Origin: Methanobacteriota archaeon
GTDB lineage: Archaea > Methanobacteriota > Methanobacteria > Methanobacteriales > Methanobacteriaceae
Assembly: GCA_023434825.1 (NCBI GenBank)
Contig: JAEYSH010000008.1
Location: 1 to 9,523 of the forward strand
Direction of reading: 5' to 3'
Length of the DNA stretch: 9,523 nucleotides
Within the stretch, counting starts at the first letter, position 1. Each line of letters starts with the position of its first letter. Positions 1-6,936 of this stretch are shown here, piece by piece. The translations under genes were made by a program, and so were the position numbers. The notes beneath the pieces were generated by a model. The model did no database searches, was not told the origin of the DNA, and worked only from the letters and a program-made list of their open reading frames with translations.

Positions 1-990
1 TGCAGAGGGTTTTCTATTAAAATAAGGATTGAAACGCTTTTACCTGCTGGTTTTTAATTCTTTCAGTATCTTATTGCAGAGGGTTTTCTATTAAAATAAG
101 GATTGAAACGCCATTATTACACCTCTATTTGTTAAATCAATAAAAATTGCAGAGGGTTTTCTATTAAAATAAGGATTGAAACTATATTCGCTTAACATGT
201 ATTCTTGATATCTTATATATTGCAGAGGGTTTTCTATTAAAATAAGGATTGAAACAATTCCTATACATGCTTTATATCCTGCCATATTATCAAATTGCAG
301 AGTGTTTTCTATTAAAATAAGGATTGGAACATTTCTCCTGTTTTGTCAATATCGACAAATTTAACCATTGCAGTGGTTTTTCTAGTAAAATAAGGATTGT
401 AACTTAAGACTTGAACCTGCTCTTTTTGTGTGTTTTATAATTGCAGAGGTTTTTCTAGTAAAATAAGGATTGTAACCCTATGAATATGTGTTCAAAAGTA
501 TCTTTTCCTACACATTGCAGAGGTTTTTCTAGTAAATAAGGATTGTGACATGTATCACCTCATTAATTCGTAAAAGTAAAAATATAAAATTGTAGAGGTT
601 TTCTAGTAAAATAATGATTGAAATTTATCTCCATAAATTATTTATAAATTGTATTATATTGGATAACATCTAAAAAAATAAAGATTGGACTTATAAGTTT
701 CTAAATTACCTAATAATTTTCTTTTAAAATAAGGACTGCAGGGCTTTTTATCATATCAGATATAAACTCATATTGCATAAAGTATTCTATTAAAACAAAG
801 ATTGAAACATATCTTTACCTATATCTTTATTAATATCGGATATATGTATTGCAGAGAGTATTCTAATAAAACAAAGATTGAAACTTATTAGTTTTCTTAC
901 TTTATCTGCTCTTCCCAGTCATTGCAGAGAGTATTCTAATAAAACAAAGATTGAAACGGTTTTTTAAGTGCTATACCGCCGGTTTTCTTA

Positions 991-1137
991 TTATTGCAGA
1001 GATTATTCCAGTAAAATAAGGATTGAAAAACTTTCTTTTGTGCAGGAGTTCTAGGGTTAATTCCAATAAAACAAGGATTGTAATATTTTTAAACCACCTT
1101 AAATATATTTAGTTTTAATTAGTATTGCAGAAATTTT
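991..1137 (+). repeat. Duplicated CRISPR segment, copy A
   Basis: This 147-base piece of array matches 2371-2517 at all positions except 1081 (T here, C at 2461). It contains an odd repeat (993-1029, with GATTATTCCAG and an ATTGAAAA end), a stub spacer of about 18 bases, a second eroded repeat (about 1048-1084), a full spacer, and the start of the next repeat. Weaker similarity continues to about 1156, but that part is repeat sequence and says little. The bases before 991 and 2371 differ, so the edge is sharp. Confidence 0.95.
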
Positions 1138-2370
1138 CTATTAAAATAAGGATTGTAAGCCGTAGTTCATTTCTCTTCTTGCAATGCTTTGCATTATTGC
1201 AGAGGTTTTTCTAGTGAAATAAGGATTGTGACATACCTTGCAGAACTCATTAACCCTTCATAACAAAATTCAGAGGTTTTTCTAGTAAAATAAGGATTGT
1301 GACTTAGGTATAAGCATTGATTGGGATTTAATGTCGTTATTGCGGAGGTTTTTCTAGTAAAATAAGGATTATGACGCTTTTATAAAGATCCCTGTGTTTG
1401 CTTTTACTTTCCGGATTGCAGAGGTTTTTCTATTAAAATAAGGATTGAAACCACGCAGGTACATCGCTTAGTACAGCGCCTATTAATTAATTGCAGAGGT
1501 TTTTCTATTAAAATAAGGATTGTGACTTTGGTATTCTAACGGTTTGCATATTATCGTAATCTTATTGCGGAGGGTTTTCTATTAAAATAAGGATTGTAAT
1601 TATTTACGCCTTACTTTGTCTGAATGTACATTGTATAATTGCAGAGATTTTTCTAGTAAAATAAGGATTGTAACAAATTACTATATCTATCAATTCTAAT
1701 ATATTTTACATATTGCAGAGATTTTTCTAGTAAAATAAGGATTGTAACGTGTCTGGCTTTTGATAAGAAACATGGTAAACTTTAAATTGCAGAGATTTTT
1801 CTAGTAAAATAAGGATTGTAACTATTAAACCTCATTAAACATACTTTGTTTTAACTTTTGCAAAATTATCTAGTAAAATAAGGATTGAAACTCTTCATAT
1901 GATTGCCAATGATTACCTAACTTTCTGATTACAGAAGGTTTTCTATTAAAACAAAGATTGAAACCCTAAAACGATCAAATCTGTTGGTAATTCTGGTTTT
2001 ATGTGTTGCATTGGGTTTTCTATTAAAACAAGGATTGAAACCATATATCGGTCATTAATTTATTTATGTTATTACCGTTGCATTGGGTTTTCTATTAAAA
2101 CAAAGATTGAAACCACTAAAAAATAAATCTTAATAAATACGGCTTCATCATCATTGCAGAGGGTATTCTAATAAAACAAAGATTGAAACAATTCTAACTC
2201 TAAATTTCTTTTTGTGTTCATGTACGAGTTGCATTGGGTTTTCTAGTAAAATAAGGGTTGCGACAATGCTCTGTTCATAACTTCCAACTTTTGATCCTTG
2301 CTTGCAGAGACCTTTCTAGTATAATAATGATTTTAAACTTCCAGTACTTCCTATAATCGTTGAATTTATG

Positions 2371-2517
2371 TTATTGCAGAGATTATTCCAGTAAAATAAG
2401 GATTGAAAAACTTTCTTTTGTGCAGGAGTTCTAGGGTTAATTCCAATAAAACAAGGATTGCAATATTTTTAAACCACCTTAAATATATTTAGTTTTAATT
2501 AGTATTGCAGAAATTTT
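2371..2517 (+). repeat. Duplicated CRISPR segment, copy B
   Basis: Second copy of the block at 991-1137, in the same orientation and 1380 bases downstream, with one mismatch (C at 2461). Both spacers inside it are shared with copy A, so it arose by duplication within the array and not by two independent acquisitions. Confidence 0.95.
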
Positions 2518-2922
2518 TTAGTAAAATAAGGATTGTGACTTATAATGGTTATTGTAGGGACGTTCTAATGAATCTAATTGCAGAGGTTTTTCTAGTAAAA
2601 TAAGGATTGAAACTCCTCCATATGGTCCCAACACATTTTATTCATATTATTGCAGTGGTTTTTCTAGTAAAATAAGGATTGTAACCTATCTAGATCACTT
2701 ATATAGCAAGTCTCTACTTTAGATTGTAGATGGTTTTCTATTAAAATAAGGATTGAAACTCAATTTCTGGAAAACAAATACCAATACATGCTTTATTGCA
2801 GAGGTTTTTCTATTAAAATAAGGATTGTGACAGCCGTTTATCGTTTTCAAAGTCAATCCCACCTCTAGAGATTGCAGAGGTTTTTCTATTAAAATAAGGA
2901 TTAAAAAAGGTATTTCATTTGC

Positions 2923-2930
2923 TTTAAATA
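2923..2930 (+). promoter_or_regulatory. Possible archaeal TATA box for the glycosylase gene
   Basis: TTTAAATA matches the archaeal box A pattern and lies 16 bases after the last CRISPR repeat. A start about 25 bases downstream would give a 5' leader of about 50 bases before the ATG at 3006. In such A+T-rich sequence this match alone is weak. Confidence 0.4.
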
Positions 2931-3005
2931 ATTAAATTTTGATCATAATTCTAAGCATGGAGTTTTTTTATGAAAATAACGTAGGATGTTAATAGTGAAG
3001 ATATA

Positions 3006-3743
3006 ATGAAAATTAATGAATTATTGAACTCTCAATCAAATAATTCATTCTTTAAAGATAGATATGAAAAGAATGTAACAGTTAGTAATGTACCTTCATT
3101 TGAAAAAGAAGTTTTTTGGAAGGCAATGATTGCATGTTTACTATCTTCTCAACAAAGATCAGGTCCAGAGAGTGCTTTAACAAGATTTTGTTCAACAGTC
3201 CCTTTCCCTCTAAATCTAGAAAAATGTACTTCGTCTTCTGAAAAGCTTGATGATTATGTTGAAAACATTTTAAAAAAATTTGGGGGAATAAGACGTACTA
3301 ATATAATTGGGAAACAAGTTAAAACTAATTTTATCTGGCTGAACGATAATGGATGGGATCAAATAGAGATTTGGGCGGATAAACTTATTAAAAATAGAAA
3401 AAGAAAACCAGAATATGAAGATTTTTTAGTTGAGAGAAATGCAGCTAATTTTTTCAATGAAAATTTAGTAGGATTTGGTCCAAAACAATCCAGGAATCTT
3501 TGGCAAACAATGGGAATGACTAGATATGAAATACCAATTGATAGTAGAATTATTAAGTGGTTAAATAAAACTATATTTCCATTTAAATTATCTTCAGGAG
3601 CGCTATCTGACAGAAATTATTATGAATTTGTGATAAATGGAATTCAGGAAGTATGTAACGAATGCAAAATAGTACCCTGTCTTTTAGATGCAGCTATTTT
3701 TTCAAGCTACGATTCTAATTGGGATAAGAAAAATATATGGTGA
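3006..3743 (+). CDS. HhH-GPD superfamily DNA glycosylase/AP lyase-like protein
   Basis: A 245-residue protein that looks like a base-excision-repair glycosylase of the helix-hairpin-helix (HhH-GPD) superfamily, closest in feel to archaeal 8-oxoguanine glycosylases (Ogg2/AGOG type). Residues 38-61 carry the N-terminal helix with SSQQ. Residues 154-166 form the hairpin, with GFGPKQSRN giving a candidate Schiff-base lysine, Lys160. IPIDSR at 177-181 supplies the expected catalytic Asp179. Having both residues predicts a bifunctional glycosylase plus AP lyase that removes a damaged base and nicks the strand. The Cys residues near 217-225 do not have the C-x6-C-x2-C-x5-C spacing of the endonuclease III iron-sulfur cluster, so no cluster is predicted. 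The start is the first ATG with an open frame; the SD is weak (GTGAAGAT just upstream). The gene stands alone between the array and a convergent polymerase operon. The damaged base recognised is unknown. Confidence 0.75.
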   Translation: MKINELLNSQSNNSFFKDRYEKNVTVSNVPSFEKEVFWKAMIACLLSSQQRSGPESALTRFCSTVPFPLNLEKCTSSSEKLDDYVENILKKFGGIRRTNIIGKQVKTNFIWLNDNGWDQIEIWADKLIKNRKRKPEYEDFLVERNAANFFNENLVGFGPKQSRNLWQTMGMTRYEIPIDSRIIKWLNKTIFPFKLSSGALSDRNYYEFVINGIQEVCNECKIVPCLLDAAIFSSYDSNWDKKNIW

Positions 3744-4078
3744 TTTAAAGATTTTTAAGAAGTTGATTTTAAAAATTGGTGACTATTATATTGAAAGGAT
3801 AAATAAACATTTTTAAAAGTTAGTCTAATGGAAAAACCTCAAAGAATAATTTTTTGAAATTGTCAAAATGTTCTTTATTAAACCTTAAGCTCACGTTAAT
3901 TTCTAAATTAATGGAAGGAATAATGGGAAAAAGAGAACATTATGATTAATTATGGGCAAATTAAACATTTCCAGAACTATTTTTTTTTAAGATAAATAAA
4001 AGTCATCCATAAGGATAGAGCTCATTCTACAATATTAATTATTTAAAATGTCATTCAAAATCCTAATTTAATTATTAT
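3744..4078. other. Intergenic region between convergent genes
   Basis: There is no intact gene in these 335 bases. T-rich stretches right after the glycosylase stop (about 3746-3776) and a run of eight or more T (3980-3988) could end + strand transcription by the U-tract mechanism of archaea. On the minus strand, after the polymerase stop, a small ATCC-TTAT-GGAT hairpin (4016-4005) is followed by a short T-rich stretch, which is weak as a terminator. One + strand frame (3824-4012) reads through with two in-frame stops and is listed separately. Confidence 0.6.
3824..4012 (+). pseudogene. Possible decayed small gene
   Basis: One + strand frame stays the same for 63 codons and is interrupted only by TAA at about 3947 and 3959. 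Between and around the stops it reads as ordinary protein, with segments such as LMEGIMGKREHYD, then LWAN, then TFPELFF. There is no credible start codon with a Shine-Dalgarno sequence, and I do not recognise a family. It could be the remnant of a gene with two nonsense changes, or chance in low-complexity A+T-rich DNA. Confidence 0.2.
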
Positions 4079-5806
4079 TTATTTTAATGTAACAAAAAAT
4101 CCATCAGTATCAGCATAAACTACTTCAAATCCATAATTTTCAGCTTTTTTCATGGTATTCTTTAAATAATCTCTTCCCCAAGCAGTAATCGCCTCTGACG
4201 CTTCTACACAATACCACCTATACTGTGGATGATTATAAAGCCCAAAAATTGTTGATATCATTGTTTTTATTGCTTCTTGCCTGAAATTCAAAATCTGCTT
4301 TTCCTCAAGATCATCAGATTCTTTCATTATGGCTTTAATCCTGATTCTATCATTTAAAAGTTTAGATGTAATCCTTGGAATAAAACCCATTGGTTCTTTT
4401 TTGAATTTATATCCAAATTCAGGTGCAATATAACAAGTTTTCTTATCTCCTTCATTACAAAGTGTTTCTGGACTAATATTTTTAGCTATTATTATACTGG
4501 GGTAAAGGCTTCTAAAATCAAAGTAAAAGATATTTTCATGCAATCCTTTCACTGGTTCTTCCACATGTCCTCCTATAACCATTCTTTCAAATATTCCTGG
4601 TTCGTTTGGGCAAATAATATTAAATTCAAATGATTTCCGTATTAAGTACCATTTCACTTGAGTTCCTGTTCCTCTTCTTGCAATTTCAAATAAAGGTTGC
4701 CCTACAATTCTTGAAAGTTCAATTGTCATTGGCAGTATTCTCTCTCCAATCTTTGTAACTACAATAACATCTTCCAGTGAAAATCTAAAAAGCTTCTCCC
4801 TTTTCTCTCCGCCATCATTCCAAGCGTTATAAATTTCTGGTGCGGGAATATCAATTTTATCCTCTCCAAAAAGCTCAAAATAAACATTTTGAATTGTATG
4901 GCTGTTTAATTGGAGATGTCGTCGAACAATACGGTATAAATCAACGTGAGGCCTTCCTTTAATCATAGCTGATTTTTTAGGGCTTCTAATAAATTGAAGC
5001 TTCGAGCCATCAACTCCTAAATTTAATGATACTCCAAGAAGATCTGCCCTAATTTTAATATATGGAAAATCAAATTTATCTGAATTATAACCTGTTATTA
5101 TGTCTGGATTTTGGGATTTAACAGTTTCAACGAACTTATTTAATAATTCTTTCTCATTTGGGACGGTTTCTACAAAATTATATGCTGATTCTTCTGTTGA
5201 GAACACCTTTTGAAATCCCTGGTTACTTGAAAAACTAATCATTATAATTGGATCCTCCTTTACATCAGGCCAACCCTGTGGATTAATTGCTTCAATTTTA
5301 AAACTTAAAACATTAAAAGCAGGTAAACACGAATCAATAGTTTCTAGATCACTTTTTAATTCAATTATAAAAGTTTCACCAGACTTTTTTAATAATTTAC
5401 CCCTTACTTCCACTTCAGACATTGGAAATAAACCTTTATCAATTAAATATCTGCGGGAAAATGCTATATCAAACTCCCTAACATCTTTTACGGATTTTAA
5501 ATTAATTATTTCTTCTTTTAATTTAAGCATTTCACGAGGATGTTCCAAGGTTACCTTTAAAAAGTCTTCAAATTCTAAATAGTGTTTTTTAGATACTTTT
5601 TCCATTTTTAAGAAATTAAATCGCGCTAATTCGGCCATGCACTCCTCAAAATCATGAGGAACTACGTAAAAGTAAGGGTAAAAATTTTTATCTAAAGCCA
5701 TAATAGATTTATTTTCATTCACTATTTTCCCAAATAAACGAATAATGGGCTTTCCTTGCTTTGTAAAATAATCAATATCCAATAAAATAAATTTTTTAGT
5801 CTCCAT
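4079..5806 (-). CDS. polB1: Split family B DNA polymerase large subunit (PolB1-like), with altered exonuclease and motif B residues
   Basis: A 575-residue archaeal family B polymerase piece: N-terminal domain (1-130), 3'-5' exonuclease domain (about 160-350), then palm and fingers. Motif A is DFRSLYPSI with Asp430; motif C is YADTDG with Asp566 and Asp568. The frame ends seven residues after motif C, so the thumb and the KKRY region are missing. This is the known Methanobacteriales arrangement, in which a separate short PolB2 supplies them; no PolB2 gene is in the window. Several family residues are changed. Exo I has Lys170 where Asp is expected (FKIE), exo III has Phe342 where Tyr is expected (FSLED), and motif B reads K514-TMI-S518-TI-F521-G instead of K-x3-N-S-x-Y-G. 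Exo II (YNSDKFDFPY, 240-249) is intact. It probably lacks proofreading and may be a diverged paralogue. It is last in a three-gene operon, 14 bases after the preceding stop; the ATG follows AAAGGGTAATC. Confidence 0.93.
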   Translation of the reverse strand: METKKFILLDIDYFTKQGKPIIRLFGKIVNENKSIMALDKNFYPYFYVVPHDFEECMAELARFNFLKMEKVSKKHYLEFEDFLKVTLEHPREMLKLKEEIINLKSVKDVREFDIAFSRRYLIDKGLFPMSEVEVRGKLLKKSGETFIIELKSDLETIDSCLPAFNVLSFKIEAINPQGWPDVKEDPIIMISFSSNQGFQKVFSTEESAYNFVETVPNEKELLNKFVETVKSQNPDIITGYNSDKFDFPYIKIRADLLGVSLNLGVDGSKLQFIRSPKKSAMIKGRPHVDLYRIVRRHLQLNSHTIQNVYFELFGEDKIDIPAPEIYNAWNDGGEKREKLFRFSLEDVIVVTKIGERILPMTIELSRIVGQPLFEIARRGTGTQVKWYLIRKSFEFNIICPNEPGIFERMVIGGHVEEPVKGLHENIFYFDFRSLYPSIIIAKNISPETLCNEGDKKTCYIAPEFGYKFKKEPMGFIPRITSKLLNDRIRIKAIMKESDDLEEKQILNFRQEAIKTMISTIFGLYNHPQYRWYCVEASEAITAWGRDYLKNTMKKAENYGFEVVYADTDGFFVTLK

Positions 5807-5820
5807 AAACTGATTACCCT

Positions 5821-6315
5821 TTAATTCTCGTTTTGCTTTTCTTCATTGCACTTATCCTTCTGTTTAGCATTTGAAAAGTCGTTATTAGCTTCATTAATTA
5901 TTTCCATCAAATGTTTGTATCTCGTTCCATGCGTAATTACCGGTATTTGAACATCACACCTTCTCATATCGCTTGTATAAGAAGATCTGCGCCTTTTGTA
6001 TTTTTTATCTAAAATTGAAACATACTGATAGGGAGAAATGGATATGTTATTAGGATCAAAAAGGTGTTCAAAGTCTAATCTGACATTATTAATCACAGCT
6101 ATAGCCAGATCAAGCTCTTTCATATTAATGGAGTTTCCTTTCTCCATCTCCAGGGAATCAATTTGATACAAGGCATCTAAATATTCTCTAATATTATTAT
6201 GCCATTTTAGAAATTCAGAATTTGAAAATACAAGTAATTCTTTATCTTTTAAGAATAATTGCGGTTTATATAGCAGTATTTTTCTTTGATCCATGATGCC
6301 ATAGGTGTAACGCAT
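5821..6315 (-). CDS. Small protein of unknown function, paralogue of the preceding operon gene, directly upstream of the polymerase
   Basis: A 164-residue protein I cannot assign to a family. From residue 15 to about 89 it aligns without gaps with the product of the gene just upstream: LYKPQLF here matches LYNPEIF there, both have a hydrophobic-VF at 28-30, and both have a (D/N)xx-hydrophobic-F pattern ending in an acidic residue near 75-88. It differs by a C-terminal extension with a basic cluster (KKYKRRR, 104-110), which could contact nucleic acid, then HGTRYKHLMEII and a charged, probably disordered tail. There is no signal peptide or membrane segment. It starts 18 bases after the previous stop and ends 14 bases before the polymerase ATG, so the three genes are almost certainly co-transcribed. 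The ATG at 6315 is preceded by AAAGGT at a longish spacing; Met8 is an alternative start without a visible SD. A role as a polymerase accessory protein is inference from position. Confidence 0.8.
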   Translation of the reverse strand: MRYTYGIMDQRKILLYKPQLFLKDKELLVFSNSEFLKWHNNIREYLDALYQIDSLEMEKGNSINMKELDLAIAVINNVRLDFEHLFDPNNISISPYQYVSILDKKYKRRRSSYTSDMRRCDVQIPVITHGTRYKHLMEIINEANNDFSNAKQKDKCNEEKQNEN

Positions 6316-6333
6316 TGCTAATCATACCTTTCA

Positions 6334-6720
6334 CTATAAAAGATTATTAGAAGCGTTAATTGAAGCAATGGCTTTATTTACAGTGACTGATACACTTTTC
6401 CGGGAACTCTGAATTTTATTGTAAATGTATGCATCGAGATAGGATTGTAAGGGTTCTTTTTCAAATATTAAATCCATATTATTATCAATAGTATCCACAC
6501 TCTGCATAATTTCCGGCCAATAGCCGATTAACTTCCACTCTTCACTTTTATCCAAATGCAAAGCAATTTTATTAATATGGTCTATTTCGGCCATGATAGA
6601 GGAGTATCTTCGATTGATGTCTTCCCTTGTAAATACTATTACTGATTCATGCTCTTCAAAAATTTCAGGGTTATATAATTCTGCATATCTTCCAGAAGGC
6701 ACTCCCTCACTTACTCGCAC
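6334..6720 (-). CDS. Small protein of unknown function, first gene of the polymerase operon
   Basis: A 128-residue protein of no recognised family. It begins with GTG at 6720-6718, supported by a strong AAGGAGGT Shine-Dalgarno sequence (minus strand, about 6736-6728) seven bases upstream; no in-frame ATG occurs before Met43. It is mostly helical in character and acidic, with LYNPEIFEEHESVIVF-like features at 15-30 that match the next gene residue for residue in register. The two are therefore a tandem duplication, with this copy lacking the basic C-terminal extension. There is no membrane segment or catalytic motif. As first gene of the operon it would be made alongside the next protein and the PolB1-like polymerase. 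A heterodimeric accessory factor is one possible reading, but nothing in the sequence proves it. Confidence 0.78.
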   Translation of the reverse strand: MRVSEGVPSGRYAELYNPEIFEEHESVIVFTREDINRRYSSIMAEIDHINKIALHLDKSEEWKLIGYWPEIMQSVDTIDNNMDLIFEKEPLQSYLDAYIYNKIQSSRKSVSVTVNKAIASINASNNLL

Positions 6721-6727
6721 TTTATAT

Positions 6728-6736
6728 ACCTCCTTT
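6728..6736 (-). promoter_or_regulatory. Strong Shine-Dalgarno that fixes a GTG start
   Basis: On the minus strand this reads AAAGGAGGT, complementary to the 16S rRNA 3' end, and sits seven bases before the GTG at 6720. It is the best ribosome binding site in the operon and decides the start codon of the first gene. Confidence 0.85.
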
Positions 6737-6771
6737 TTATTTTATTTACTCTTCTGCCTCCGTAATGAGCT

Positions 6772-6779
6772 TTTATAAA
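6772..6779 (-). promoter_or_regulatory. Archaeal TATA box of the polymerase operon
   Basis: TTTATAAA, a full archaeal box A match, lies about 52 bases upstream of the GTG start. Transcription would begin around 6750, leaving a leader of roughly 30 bases that includes the strong Shine-Dalgarno site. Confidence 0.6.
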
Positions 6780-6868
6780 TCTAAAAATGCTTTTTACTTA
6801 CCAAGTATCTATAGTGTGCTCATGTTTTAAGGTGCTTGAGGAAGAGAGCATTTGAAAAGTAATACATT

Positions 6869-6878
6869 ATCTTAAGAT
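6869..6878. promoter_or_regulatory. Palindrome in the divergent intergenic region, possible operator
   Basis: ATCTTAAGAT is a perfect ten-base palindrome 13 bases upstream of the TATA-like box of the rightward gene pair. The position would suit an activator or repressor near the BRE/TATA region. It occurs once, and short A+T palindromes arise by chance. Confidence 0.25.
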
Positions 6879-6891
6879 TAAATCATAAAGC

Positions 6892-6899
6892 TTATAATA
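6892..6899 (+). promoter_or_regulatory. Archaeal TATA box for the 53-residue gene and the DUF4041 gene
   Basis: TTATAATA preceded by an A-rich stretch (ATAAAGC) fits an archaeal BRE/box A. A start about 25 bases downstream falls near 6920, just ahead of the Shine-Dalgarno GAAGGGG at 6925-6931. Confidence 0.55.
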
Positions 6900-6936
6900 G
6901 GTTGATAAAAAATAATTAATTAATGAAGGGGATAAT

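Larger units (their letters stand above)
1..2907 (+). CRISPR. Long degenerate CRISPR array, about 41 repeats, cut by left window edge
   Basis: Repeats of about 37 bases begin ATTGCAGAG and end AAGGATTGAAAC. They recur every 72-75 bases and are separated by unrelated spacers of about 35-39 bases. Repeat starts include 73, 146, 219, 294, 367, 440, 514, 589, 772, 848, 921, 993, 1124, 1196, 1268, 1339, 1415, 1490, 1564, 1638, 1712, 1786, 1857, 1928, 2005, 2077, 2153, 2228, 2301, 2373, 2504, 2577, 2649, 2723, 2795 and 2871; the first visible repeat starts before the window. Eroded units end near 690, 741, 1084 and 2464. The ATTGAAAC end is the usual 8-base crRNA 5' handle of type I-B and type III systems, so transcription should run rightward with the leader to the left. 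Repeats 1-4 are identical where visible and the last one (2871-2907) has a ruined 3' end, which fits that polarity. No cas gene is in the window, so the subtype is undetermined. Confidence 0.97.

Noticed and set aside
91..285. Minus-strand 64-codon frame
   Set aside because: It lies wholly in CRISPR repeats and spacers and encodes repeat sequence translated backwards.
256..293. Spacer sharing GATAATATGGCAGGA (reverse strand) with 6931-6945, a possible self-targeting protospacer
   Set aside because: Only 15 of 38 bases match and they span a common start-codon context; the rest does not align.
263..2796. Two spacers (256-293 and 2760-2794) sharing ATACATGCTTTAT
   Set aside because: The match is 13 bases, part of which falls in the repeat; this is expected by chance among so many A+T-rich spacers.
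2956..2991. Short ATG-started frame of 11 codons before the glycosylase gene
   Set aside because: It is too short, has no Shine-Dalgarno site, and is out of frame with the following gene.
3006..3743. Iron-sulfur endonuclease III (Nth) or MutY
   Set aside because: The C-terminal cysteines do not have the cluster spacing, and the hairpin resembles the Ogg2/AGOG type more.
4079..5806. Casposon-encoded or protein-primed polymerase
   Set aside because: No Cas1-like integrase, terminal inverted repeats or protein-primed polymerase insertions are visible; the sequence follows the cellular Methanobacteriales PolB1 pattern.
4079..5806. Member of the known inactivated archaeal PolB family (PolB2-type)
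   Set aside because: That family has lost catalytic residues of the polymerase site, whereas here the Asp residues of motifs A and C are intact; the changes are in the exonuclease site and motif B.
6593..6778. Plus-strand 61-codon frame
   Set aside because: It is antisense to the first gene of the polymerase operon, which has a strong ribosome binding site and a paralogue, and it runs across that operon's promoter.
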